Below are positions 41,498 through 49,200 of a stretch of DNA of 64,000 nucleotides, in pieces. Numbering within the stretch: the stretch's first letter is position 1; the number at the start of each line of letters is the position of its first letter. Under the pieces are notes generated by a model that made no database searches, was not told the DNA's origin, and saw nothing but the letters and a program-made list of their open reading frames with translations. Origin of the DNA: Roseomonas marmotae (GTDB lineage: Bacteria; Pseudomonadota; Alphaproteobacteria; Acetobacterales; Acetobacteraceae); assembly GCF_017654485.1 (NCBI RefSeq), contig NZ_CP061091.1:648501-712500 (forward strand). The letters run 5' to 3'. Made by a program: the position numbers and the translations under genes.

Positions 41498-42117
41498 GCC
41501 GCGCCATCCTCCGTGCCATGCCGCTCGGGGCCCAGCAGGCGGGCGGCCAGGGCCAGCCCGCCGGCCAGGTAGGCGGCGCCGCCCACCAGCAGCATCACCA
41601 CCCCGCCCAGGCTCTGGTCCTCCTGCACCGTCAGGCCCAGGCAGGCCACGTGGTCGTACAGCGGGCGCGGGGCCAGGGTCAGCAGCGCGCCCAGCAGGGT
41701 CATGTGCATGGAGGTCAGCAGCAGCGCCACGATGCCGCTGGCCTGCCGCGCCTGCCCCGCCCCGAGGCAGGAGAGCCAGACCAGCAGCCCCGTCGCCAGG
41801 AAGCTGCCCTGTTCCAGCACCAGGAAGGGCAGGCTTTGCCGTGCCGCCTCATGCGGCCCCGGCAGGTGCCAGCCCCAAACGGCGATGAATTCCAGCACCG
41901 AGGCCGCCAGCGGCCCGAACAGGCGCGGATGCCGCTGCGTGGCATCCCAGCGGGAGCCTGAGAGCCCGAGGGCCAGCAGCGGCGCGGCGATGGCCACCAC
42001 GCCCATATGCATCACCATGCCGCCGGTGAAGCTCGGCCCCAGCAGCAGCCAGACCGGGCCGCCCCAGACCAGCGCCAGCACCAGAAGTCCCATGGGCAGG
42101 GCCATTCCCGCTATCAC
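41491..42117 (-). CDS. ctaG: cytochrome c oxidase assembly factor CtaG (caa3 type)
   Basis: A 208-residue membrane protein of the caa3_CtaG family, related to copper delivery to the oxidase. About six helices; conserved blocks are GPSFTGGMVMHMGVVAIAAPLLALG, EFIAVWGWHLPGPHEAA and LLTSMHMTLLGALLTLAPRPLYDH. His and Met residues in these blocks are candidate metal ligands. I prefer the GTG at 42117, which overlaps the upstream stop as GTGA and has AGGA six bases before it; an ATG at 42105 is the alternative. Confidence 0.82.
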   Translation of the reverse strand: MIAGMALPMGLLVLALVWGGPVWLLLGPSFTGGMVMHMGVVAIAAPLLALGLSGSRWDATQRHPRLFGPLAASVLEFIAVWGWHLPGPHEAARQSLPFLVLEQGSFLATGLLVWLSCLGAGQARQASGIVALLLTSMHMTLLGALLTLAPRPLYDHVACLGLTVQEDQSLGGVVMLLVGGAAYLAGGLALAARLLGPERHGTEDGAAC

Positions 42118-42521
42118 CGGCAGTCCTGGATCAGGAAGGCGGGCAGAGCGATGAAGACGACGCTGATGAAGCTCAGCCCGGAGAGCAGAAGCGTCGCATA
42201 GCCCAGGAAATGCTGCCGGTCCTCGGGCGTGGCGGCATCGTGCGGCGGGTCGTCCATGCCGAAGCCCCAATGGCGCCAGGCCTGGCGGGCGGAGATGGCG
42301 ATCAGCCCCAGGGCCACCGCCGTGCCCACCGCCACCAGCGGCCGCACCTCGCCCAGGGGCGCGAAGCTGAGGCCCGAGCTGGGCTCGGTCAGGTTGATGC
42401 CGCCCTGCTTGGCGCAGTGGATGGCGGCCACGACGTAGCAGAAGAGGAAATGCAGCGCCCAGATGGTGGGCGGCATCAGCAGGGTCCAGAGATCAGCCTT
42501 TTCGCGGATGCGGATGACCAT
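42114..42521 (-). CDS. small membrane protein of the caa3 oxidase operon
   Basis: A 135-residue protein with three hydrophobic helices (WTLLMPPTIWALHFLFCYVVAAI near 12-34, VAVGTAVALGLIAISA near 63-78, ATLLLSGLSFISVVFIALPAFLI near 108-130). The sequence between the first two helices contains a Cys (AIHCAKQGGINL). Position between ctaDE and ctaG suggests an accessory subunit or assembly factor of the oxidase. I do not recognise a named family. It overlaps ctaG by 4 bases and begins 11 bases after ctaDE. Confidence 0.75.
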   Translation of the reverse strand: MVIRIREKADLWTLLMPPTIWALHFLFCYVVAAIHCAKQGGINLTEPSSGLSFAPLGEVRPLVAVGTAVALGLIAISARQAWRHWGFGMDDPPHDAATPEDRQHFLGYATLLLSGLSFISVVFIALPAFLIQDCR

Positions 42522-42532
42522 GGCGCTCTACC

Positions 42533-45058
42533 TCAGGCCAGCAGGGGGAAGAGGGTGACGACGGCCAGCGTGACGGCGCCGGTGATGGCGGCGAAATGCC
42601 AGTAGAGCACGACATTCTGGATATCGATGTCCCAGCGCGTCGTCAGCTTGCCCGCCAGGCTGCGGGCCATGCAGTAGGACTGCATCAGCACGCCCACCGC
42701 CAGATGCAGCGCCGCCCAGCCCAGCAGGACCCAGACGGCGGCGGGATAGACATGCGCCTGCGGGTCCAGCCCGGCCTGCCAGGGAGCCCAGAGCATGGCG
42801 CCGCCGCTGCCCAGCCCCGCCAGGGCCGCCAGCAGGAGCCCGAGGCGCAGCCCCGCTGCGCTGCCGGCCGTGTTTCGCGCCCTCGCCCAGAGCATGGCGC
42901 CCCAGGCCAGCGCCAGCAGCAGGAAGGCCAGGGCCGGCCAGAGCAGCCCCGGCCCCTGCGCCACCCCGTCCGGCCCCAGGGGCGGGAAGGGGTCGTGGAT
43001 GGTCCAGTAGTAGAAGTAGCTGAAGACCAGGCTGGCGAAGGCCGTCATGTCGCCGAACATGGTGATGAACATCGCCCACCAGCCGACGGACTGCGGGCCT
43101 GAGACATAGAGCGGCAGGAAGAGGCCGTGGCCCACATCCTTCGCCGCCTTCTCCGGGATCAGGGCGGTGCCCCGCCAGAGCCAGACCATGATGGAGAAGA
43201 TGCCCGCCAGCCCCACCGCCAGCGCGGACCAGTAGAGATGGAAGGTGGTGGCGATGAAACTGCCGCCGATCAGCACCGCGCTGATCATCGGCATGAAGCT
43301 GTTGCCCGGGACGCGCAGGCACTGGATGGGGCGGCTGTCCAGCACCGAGGTCACCATGGTCTCGCGCTTGCCTTCCTCGGCATCGGCCAGGTACCAGCGG
43401 CCTTCATCCACCTCGCGCGGCAGGTCAGGCTGGTCCCAGAGCGGATAGCGGGAGGCGACCTCCGGCACGCTGCGTACGCCGTATTCGGGGCCGGGCAGGG
43501 CGTTCAGCCATTCCAGCGTGCCGGCGTTCCAGGGGTTGCGCGGCGCCTGCTGCCGCCGGCGCAGGCCGAAGAGCAGATCCCAGGCGAAGAGCGCGACGCC
43601 GGCAGCGAAGATGAAGGCGCCGAGGGTGGAGGCCAGGTTCAGCCAGTTCCAGCCGATATCGGCGGGGTAGGTGAAGACGCGGCGCGGCATGCCGCGCATG
43701 CCCGTGAAATGCATGGGCATGAAGCCGATGTTGAAGCCGGCGAACATCAGCCAGAAGACCCAGCGCCCGAGACGGTCGGAGAGCTTCTTTCCCGTCACCA
43801 GCGGCACGTAGTAGTAGGCCCCGGCGATCAGCGGCATCAGCATGCCACCGATCAGCACGTAGTGCAGATGCGCCACCACGAAATAGGTGTCATGCGCCTG
43901 CCAGTCGAAGGGCGCGATGGCCACCATCACGCCCGTCAGCCCGCCGATGACGAAGACGGCCAGAGAGCCCGCGGCGAAGAGCATGGGCGTGGAGAAGACC
44001 ACCCGCCCCGCCAGCATGGTGGCGATGAAGACGAAGATCTGCACGCCCGTCGGGATGACCACGGCTTCCGAGGCCGCCGAGAAGAAGCCGAGCGAGATGG
44101 CGGGCAGGCCGGTGGTGAACATGTGGTGGACCCACAGCCCGAAGCTGAGGAAGCCCGTGCCCACGGCGGCCAGCACGATCCAGGAATAGCCGATGATCGG
44201 GCGCCGGGCGAAGGTCGGCACCAGCATGGCCATCAGCGCGATGGAGGGGAGGAAGACGATGTAGACCTCCGGGTGCCCGAAGATCCAGAAGAGGTGCTGC
44301 CAGAGCAGCGGGTCGCCGCCGCGCGCGGGGTCGAAGAAGGGCCAGCCCGCCAGCCGCTCCAGCTCGAAGAGGATGTCCCCGGCGATCAGCGGCGGGAAGG
44401 CGAAGAGGATCATTCCGCCGACGATCAGCACATACCAGCAATAGAGCGGCATGGTGTTGATGCGCATGCCCGGCGGCCGGCATTTCAGCACGCCGACGAT
44501 CAGCTCCACCGCCGCGGCGATCGAGGCGACCTCGATGAAGGAGAGGCCGAGCAGCCAGATATCCGCGCCGATGCCCGAGAGCTTCGGGTCGGTGGTGAGC
44601 GGCGGATACATGAACCAGCCGGCATCCGGCGCCGCGTTGAAGAAGATCGAGCCGCAGACGAAGACGCCGCCGATCAGGAAGCACCAGTAGCCGAAGGCCG
44701 AGAGCCGCGGGAAGGGCAGGTCGCGCGCCGCCAGCATGGTGGGCAGCAGCAGGATGGCCACCGCCTCGAAGATCGGCACGGCGAAGAGGAACATCATCGC
44801 CGTGCCGTGCAGCGTGAAGAGCTGGTTGTAGAGCGAGGCCGAGACGAAGCTGTTCTCCGGCAGCGCCAGCTGCGTGCGGACCAGAAGCGCCAGGACGCCG
44901 GCGAAGAGGAAGAAGCCGAAGGAGGTGAGGGTGTACCAGCGCCCGACCTCGGTATTGTTGACCGCCGACCAGTAGCGCCAGCCCGGCGGCGAGAGCCAGA
45001 CCCGCTTCAGCCGCTCTTCCTGCTCCCGGCGCAGGGTTTCCTCATCCTTACGGCTCAT
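42533..45058 (-). CDS. ctaD: cytochrome c oxidase subunit I fused to subunit III
   Basis: An 841-residue fusion. Residues 1 to about 560 are subunit I: the haem a ligand His84 (FTLHGTAMM), the CuB/Tyr crosslink segment GHPEVY (261-266), WVHHMFTTG and HDTYFVVAHLHYVLIGG. The Glu-Val-Tyr after GHP supports a type A oxidase. Residues from about 590 on are subunit III (FMPMISAVLIGGSFIATTFHLYWSAL, PQSVGWWAMFITMFGDMTAFASLVFSYFYYW). The fusion is common to caa3 oxidases. Terminal oxidase in the inner membrane, reducing oxygen and pumping protons. The start overlaps the coxB stop by 4 bases. Confidence 0.95.
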   Translation of the reverse strand: MSRKDEETLRREQEERLKRVWLSPPGWRYWSAVNNTEVGRWYTLTSFGFFLFAGVLALLVRTQLALPENSFVSASLYNQLFTLHGTAMMFLFAVPIFEAVAILLLPTMLAARDLPFPRLSAFGYWCFLIGGVFVCGSIFFNAAPDAGWFMYPPLTTDPKLSGIGADIWLLGLSFIEVASIAAAVELIVGVLKCRPPGMRINTMPLYCWYVLIVGGMILFAFPPLIAGDILFELERLAGWPFFDPARGGDPLLWQHLFWIFGHPEVYIVFLPSIALMAMLVPTFARRPIIGYSWIVLAAVGTGFLSFGLWVHHMFTTGLPAISLGFFSAASEAVVIPTGVQIFVFIATMLAGRVVFSTPMLFAAGSLAVFVIGGLTGVMVAIAPFDWQAHDTYFVVAHLHYVLIGGMLMPLIAGAYYYVPLVTGKKLSDRLGRWVFWLMFAGFNIGFMPMHFTGMRGMPRRVFTYPADIGWNWLNLASTLGAFIFAAGVALFAWDLLFGLRRRQQAPRNPWNAGTLEWLNALPGPEYGVRSVPEVASRYPLWDQPDLPREVDEGRWYLADAEEGKRETMVTSVLDSRPIQCLRVPGNSFMPMISAVLIGGSFIATTFHLYWSALAVGLAGIFSIMVWLWRGTALIPEKAAKDVGHGLFLPLYVSGPQSVGWWAMFITMFGDMTAFASLVFSYFYYWTIHDPFPPLGPDGVAQGPGLLWPALAFLLLALAWGAMLWARARNTAGSAAGLRLGLLLAALAGLGSGGAMLWAPWQAGLDPQAHVYPAAVWVLLGWAALHLAVGVLMQSYCMARSLAGKLTTRWDIDIQNVVLYWHFAAITGAVTLAVVTLFPLLA

Positions 45059-46023
45059 CGCAGCGATCCCAGCCAGGCCGCAATGGCGGCGCTTTCCGCC
45101 GCCGGCAGCATATCGAAGGAGGGCATGCGCGCGGCGGGCTTCACCTCGCGTGCATGGCGGATGAAACGGTCGATATTCTCCGCCGTGTTCGGCAGGATGC
45201 CGGCGGCGATGCTGGGCCGCGCGCCCAGATGCGTCAGGTCCGGCCCGATGCGCCCGGAGGCCTCCGTGCCGCGCACGGTGTGGCAGGCGCCGCAGCCGCG
45301 CGCGAGGAAGAGCGCCGCGCCGTCATTCATCGGCGGAGTGGCGGCACTGGCCTGGCGCGCCGCCCAGGCCTCGAAATCAACCGGCTCCATCACTTCGACA
45401 TCGAAGGCCATCAGCGCGTGGGAGGCGCCGCAGAATTCGGCGCAGACGCCCCGGAAGCGGCCGGTGCGCCGGGGTTCCAGCACCAGGCGGTTGGTCGTGC
45501 CGGGGATGAGGTCCATCTTGCCGCCCAGCGCCGGGATCCAGAAGGAATGGATGACATCCTGCGCCGTCAGCAGGAATTCGGTGCGGCTGCCCAGCGGCAG
45601 GCGGACATCGTTGGCAGTGTCGAAGCGCCGGCCGTCCGGCAGCTCGTAGCGCAGCCGCCACCAGAACTGCTCGCCCTGCACGGCGATCCGCAGTCCCTCG
45701 CCCGGGGCGCGCAGCTCCGGCATCATGCGCAGGCCGAAGACAAGCAGCACCGCCAGCAGCAGCGTCGGCAGCACGGCGCCGCAGGCCAGGATCAGCCGTG
45801 CCGCGCGCCGGGCGGGCCAGGGCCGGCCGCCGCGCTGCGTGGCATAGAGCGCGAGCCCGACCACCAGCAGCCAGATCACCCCGCCGGCCGCCGTCATCCA
45901 CCAGAAGAGCCGTGCCACGGCCTCGGCTTCATACCCCGACGGATCGAGCGCCGACTGCCGGCCGCTGCAGCCCGCCAGCAGCAGCGGAAGCAAGAGCCAC
46001 GCCGCCTTGTCCTGCTTCAACAC
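45055..46023 (-). CDS. coxB: cytochrome c oxidase subunit II with fused cytochrome c domain
   Basis: A 322-residue lipoprotein (lipobox LLAGC, Cys19) with two membrane helices and a periplasmic cupredoxin domain. The binuclear CuA ligands are His159, Cys194, Glu196, Cys198, His202 and Met205 (CAEFCGASHALM). A C-terminal haem c domain has CGACH (244-248) and the axial Met candidate in ARMPSF. This organisation defines caa3 oxidases, which take electrons through their own haem c. First gene of the minus-strand operon, divergent from the DUF983 gene with 105 bases between. Confidence 0.95.
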   Translation of the reverse strand: MLKQDKAAWLLLPLLLAGCSGRQSALDPSGYEAEAVARLFWWMTAAGGVIWLLVVGLALYATQRGGRPWPARRAARLILACGAVLPTLLLAVLLVFGLRMMPELRAPGEGLRIAVQGEQFWWRLRYELPDGRRFDTANDVRLPLGSRTEFLLTAQDVIHSFWIPALGGKMDLIPGTTNRLVLEPRRTGRFRGVCAEFCGASHALMAFDVEVMEPVDFEAWAARQASAATPPMNDGAALFLARGCGACHTVRGTEASGRIGPDLTHLGARPSIAAGILPNTAENIDRFIRHAREVKPAARMPSFDMLPAAESAAIAAWLGSLR

Positions 46024-46128
46024 CTTCCCCCGGCCTCTGCCGCGGCAACGCGGGCATTTCTGTCAGGTTTCAGGAAATTTACTCTCCGCTTCCGCCCCTT
46101 CCGCGTTGCACAGGCGAGGAAGAGAATC

Positions 46129-46530
46129 ATGGCCGAAGACACCGAGCACCGACTGCCGCCAGGAGAGACCCCGTTCAGCCTGGGCATCCGCGGCCGCTGC
46201 CCCCGCTGCGGGCAGGGGCATATCTTCGCCGGCTTCCTGCGCCTGGCGAAGCGCTGCGAGGTCTGCGGGCTGGACATGTCCTTCGCCGACCCCGCCGACG
46301 GGCCGGCCTTCTTCGTCATGTCGATCGTGGCGGTGCCCGTGACGATCTTCGCCATCTGGCTGGAGCTGGGATATGAGCCGCCCTTCTGGGTGCATCTGCT
46401 GACCACCTTTCCGCTGCTGATCGTCAGCTCGATGCTGCTGTTGCGGCCCTTCAAGGGCTGGCTGGTCTGCTCGCAATACATCAACAAGGCCGAGGAAGGG
46501 CGCTTCGGCACGCGCACCCCGGAAGCCTGA
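46129..46530 (+). CDS. DUF983-family membrane protein with zinc-ribbon Cys pairs
   Basis: A 133-residue protein. The N-terminal part holds CPRC (24-27) and CEVC (43-46), a zinc-ribbon-like arrangement. Two membrane helices follow (FFVMSIVAVPVTIFAIWLEL near 62-81 and VHLLTTFPLLIVSSMLLLRP near 88-107). DUF983 genes are commonly found by cytochrome oxidase operons, as here, divergent from coxB; their function is not settled. Start chosen for the GAGGAAGAG seven bases upstream. Confidence 0.85.
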   Translation: MAEDTEHRLPPGETPFSLGIRGRCPRCGQGHIFAGFLRLAKRCEVCGLDMSFADPADGPAFFVMSIVAVPVTIFAIWLELGYEPPFWVHLLTTFPLLIVSSMLLLRPFKGWLVCSQYINKAEEGRFGTRTPEA

Positions 46531-46580
46531 CAGCAAGGCGGGGACTGGCATCTTGCCGCGCCCTGTGCCATCCGCGCGCC

Positions 46581-47273
46581 ATGGAACAGCCTCCGGAATA
46601 CTGGCAGCACTACGAGGCGGAGCCGCTGCCGGCACCCTTCACCACCGCCGCCACGGCCCGCATGCCGGATGGGCGCTGGCTGCGCCTGCCGCTGCGCGAT
46701 TACGGCGCCATCGCCGTGACCGGCTTCATCGCCAACCAGGCCTCCTTCGCCGTGCTGCGGCCGGTCCATGCCTGGATGGCGGCGGCGGCGCGGGATTTCG
46801 GGGCCGAGGTGGTGGTGGGGTTGCCGACGCTCGGCCATGTCTTCGGCGGGCCGGTGGCCGAGGCGCTGGGGCACCCCAACTGGGTCGCGCCCGGCTATTC
46901 CCGCAAGAAGTGGTACGAGGAGGCGCTCTCCGTGCCCACCGCATCCTCGACCGCGCCGGATGCGCGGCGGATGTGGCTGGACCCCCGGCTGCTGGGGCGG
47001 CTGCGGGGCCGGCGCGTGCTGCTGGTAGATGACGTGATCAGCACCGGCTCCTCCTCCCTCGCGGGGCTGGCGCTGCTGGAGAAGGCGGGCGTGCGGCCGG
47101 TCGGGCTTTGCGTCGCCATGGCGCAGGGGGACCGCTGGCGCGCCACCTGGCCGGAGGACGTGCCGGTGGCCGCCGCCTTCGCCACGCCCCTCTACCGCCG
47201 CCAGGAAGGCGGATGGATGCCCGATGAGGCCAGCCGGCCCCAGGTGCGGCTGCCGGTGGAGGAGACGGTCTGA
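46581..47273 (+). CDS. phosphoribosyltransferase-family protein
   Basis: A 230-residue type I PRTase. The PRPP-binding loop is VLLVDDVISTGSSSLAG (146-162), with the two Asp that bind ribose hydroxyls. VVVGLPTLGHVFGGPVAEALG (77-97) is the flexible-loop strand region, and GYSRKKWYEEALSVP is the next conserved element. The substrate base is not clear; it resembles adenine or orotate-like PRTases without matching either closely. It directly abuts the DUF423 gene (stop and start share one base). Confidence 0.8.
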   Translation: MEQPPEYWQHYEAEPLPAPFTTAATARMPDGRWLRLPLRDYGAIAVTGFIANQASFAVLRPVHAWMAAAARDFGAEVVVGLPTLGHVFGGPVAEALGHPNWVAPGYSRKKWYEEALSVPTASSTAPDARRMWLDPRLLGRLRGRRVLLVDDVISTGSSSLAGLALLEKAGVRPVGLCVAMAQGDRWRATWPEDVPVAAAFATPLYRRQEGGWMPDEASRPQVRLPVEETV

Positions 47274-47629
47274 TGGCGCGTCTGTGGCTGGTTCTGGGGG
47301 CGCTCTCGGGCGGCGTGGCGGTCGGGCTCTCGGCCTGGGCGGCACATGGGCTGGCGCCCGAGCAGGCGGCGCTGGCGGCCAGTGCGCTGACCATGCAGGG
47401 CTGGCACGCCCTGGCCCTGCTGGCGGTCGGCCTGCTGGCGGAGCGGCGCGGGGGCTGGGCGGTGCATCTGGCCGGCGGCGGTTTCGTCCTGGGCGCGCTC
47501 TGCTTCTGCGGCGCGGTATGGTGGCGGGCGCTGACCGGCGGCTCGCTGGGTGGCGTGGCGCCTTTCGGGGGAACCCTACTGATGCTGGCCTGGCTGATGC
47601 TGGCTCTGGCAGCGGGGCGCCGGGCATGA
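47273..47629 (+). CDS. DUF423-family small membrane protein
   Basis: A 118-residue protein with four helices, starting MARLWLVLGALSGGVAVGLSAWAAHGL. The GALSG..AV.LGA.AAHGL pattern followed by QGWHALALL is the DUF423 signature. Function unknown. It is part of a three-gene unit with the upstream PRTase and the downstream RlmM-like methyltransferase, overlapping the latter by 4 bases. Confidence 0.85.
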   Translation: MARLWLVLGALSGGVAVGLSAWAAHGLAPEQAALAASALTMQGWHALALLAVGLLAERRGGWAVHLAGGGFVLGALCFCGAVWWRALTGGSLGGVAPFGGTLLMLAWLMLALAAGRRA

Positions 47630-48552
47630 CGCCGCGCAGCGCCTATCTCGCCGCCGAGGGTTTCGAGCGGGAACTGGAAGAAGAACTGCGCCGCGCCGGC
47701 GTCGCCATCGCCGCCTGGCACGGGCTGCTGGCGCTGTCGGAGGCGCCGCCGGTGCCCGCCGCCTGGGCGCTGGATGTCTGGACCGACCCGCGCGAGATGC
47801 CGGTGGCGTCCATCAAATCCGCCGCCACGGCGCTGCGGGGCATCCAGCGCAACTGGTCGCTCTACGCCGCAGCCTTCCACCGCCGCGCCGCGCTGATCGA
47901 GGCGGCGCTGCCGCCGGTCAAGGCGCGCCCGCTGCATTTCCCGGAAGCGGCGCCCACCGGCCATCTGGGCGCCTGGACGCTGCTGGCGCCCGACATGATG
48001 CTGGCCAGCCCCACCAAGACCAGTCCCTTCGTCAATGGTGCCGTGCGCTTCGAGGAAGACCGCGAGGGCCCGCCCTCCCGCGCCTATCTGAAGCTGTGGG
48101 AGGCGCTGACGCGCATCGGGCGCTGGCCGGGGCCGGGCGAGACGGTGCTGGACCTCGGCGCCGCGCCGGGGGGCTGGACCTGGGCGCTGGCGCAGCTGGG
48201 CTGCGAGGTGGTGGCGGTGGACAAGGCGCAGATGGACCCCGGCGTGGCCGCGCTGCCCAATGTCACCATCCGCACCGAAAGCGCCTTCGGGCTGGAGCCG
48301 GAGAAGCAGCCGGCGGTGGATTGGCTGTTCAGCGACATCATCTGCTATCCGGCCCGGCTGCTGGGGCTGGTGCAGCGCTGGATGGAGGCGGGGCGGGCGC
48401 GCAATTTCGTCTGCACCCTGAAGTTCCAGGGTGAGACCGACCACGATACCGCCGCCGCCTTCGCGGCGATCCCGGGCGCGCAGGTCTTCCACGGCGCGCA
48501 TAACAAGCACGAGCTGATGTTCTGCCTGCTGCGCGACGACCCCGCCGCATAG
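47626..48552 (+). CDS. rlmM: RlmM-like rRNA ribose 2'-O-methyltransferase
   Basis: A 308-residue FtsJ/RrmJ-fold methyltransferase. SAM-binding LDLGAAPGGWTWAL is at 175-188. The K-D-K-E tetrad of 2'-O-methyltransferases can be read as Lys156, Asp237 (FSDI), Lys266 (TLKF) and Glu296 (NKHEL). The N-terminal segment with a THUMP-like position is shorter than in E. coli RlmM (366 residues). RlmM methylates C2498 of 23S rRNA; the assignment follows from the RlmM-type core and the terminal NKHELMF. Start ATG overlaps the DUF423 stop (ATGA). Confidence 0.82.
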   Translation: MTPRSAYLAAEGFERELEEELRRAGVAIAAWHGLLALSEAPPVPAAWALDVWTDPREMPVASIKSAATALRGIQRNWSLYAAAFHRRAALIEAALPPVKARPLHFPEAAPTGHLGAWTLLAPDMMLASPTKTSPFVNGAVRFEEDREGPPSRAYLKLWEALTRIGRWPGPGETVLDLGAAPGGWTWALAQLGCEVVAVDKAQMDPGVAALPNVTIRTESAFGLEPEKQPAVDWLFSDIICYPARLLGLVQRWMEAGRARNFVCTLKFQGETDHDTAAAFAAIPGAQVFHGAHNKHELMFCLLRDDPAA

Positions 48553-48555
48553 CGA

Positions 48556-48586
48556 AAGGGCCGGCCCCCGAGGGGAGCCGGCCCTT
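48556..48586. terminator. bidirectional terminator between convergent genes
   Basis: AAGGGCCGGC and GCCGGCCCTT form a perfect 10-bp stem around 11 bases, immediately after the RlmM-like stop and 44 bases before the end of the facing small gene. Confidence 0.7.
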
Positions 48587-48630
48587 GCGGAACGGACTGG
48601 CCCGAGGGGCCAGCCGGTATTTCCCCGGCC

Positions 48631-48939
48631 CTAGCGGTTGGCCAGGAACTGGCCCTGGGCAGCCGGCAGATAGGCGACCCTGCCTTCGCCACCACCAACG
48701 AAGACCGGGATGCCGGCGGGCTGCTGGGCGAAGCTGGCGGTCAGATGCGCAATCCGCTGGCTTTCACCCTGGCCGCTCACCCGGACGGCGCCGCCGCCGA
48801 GGATATTGCCAGTATAGCCGGCGGGGTAATGCACCTCGAACTGCTCACCCTGGTTGACGACCTGCAGATCCTGAGCATGGGCGGCGCCGGCCAGGCCAGA
48901 GGCGAGCAGGGCGGCTGAGAGCATGGCAATGCGGAACAT
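48631..48939 (-). CDS. small secreted protein of unknown function
   Basis: A 102-residue protein with a good signal peptide (MFRIAMLSAALLASGLAGAAHAQ, cleaved after AHA near 22). The mature part of about 80 residues starts QDLQVVNQGEQFEVHYPAGYTGNILGGG and has no Cys or membrane segment. AGGATCTCTCC precedes the ATG. An in-frame upstream ATG (49026) would add 29 residues that lack signal features. I do not recognise the family; the Gly-rich, beta-prone character suggests a small periplasmic beta protein. Confidence 0.7.
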   Translation of the reverse strand: MFRIAMLSAALLASGLAGAAHAQDLQVVNQGEQFEVHYPAGYTGNILGGGAVRVSGQGESQRIAHLTASFAQQPAGIPVFVGGGEGRVAYLPAAQGQFLANR

Positions 48940-49109
48940 GGAGAGATCCTCGTTTTGATGGAGAGGGAAGCCTGTCCGCTTCCGTTGGAGGACATCTACG
49001 CGTCCACCACGGGCTTTCCCAATCATACGAGGCGATGTCGGGTATCGGCCGGGACGATCATCGACAGGTCGTGAGCACGTCCTTGGAAGAGGATTTCCCC
49101 TTGGTCATG

Positions 49110-49136
49110 AAAAAGGCCGGAGAATGCTCTCCGACC
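49110..49136 (-). terminator. terminator of maeB
   Basis: On the minus strand GGTCGGAGA pairs with TCTCCGGCC (one G-U) around GCAT, then TTTTT. Lies about 65 bases downstream of the stop. Confidence 0.85.
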
Positions 49137-49200
49137 TCCTTCACAGCGCTTTTCCTGCCGGTGGAACGCCCGGGGGGCATTCCGTCCATGACGGGCTGTT

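Noticed and set aside
43127..45649. 840-codon plus-strand frame opposite the cytochrome oxidase fusion
   Set aside because: Antisense shadow; the oxidase frame has all haem and copper ligands.
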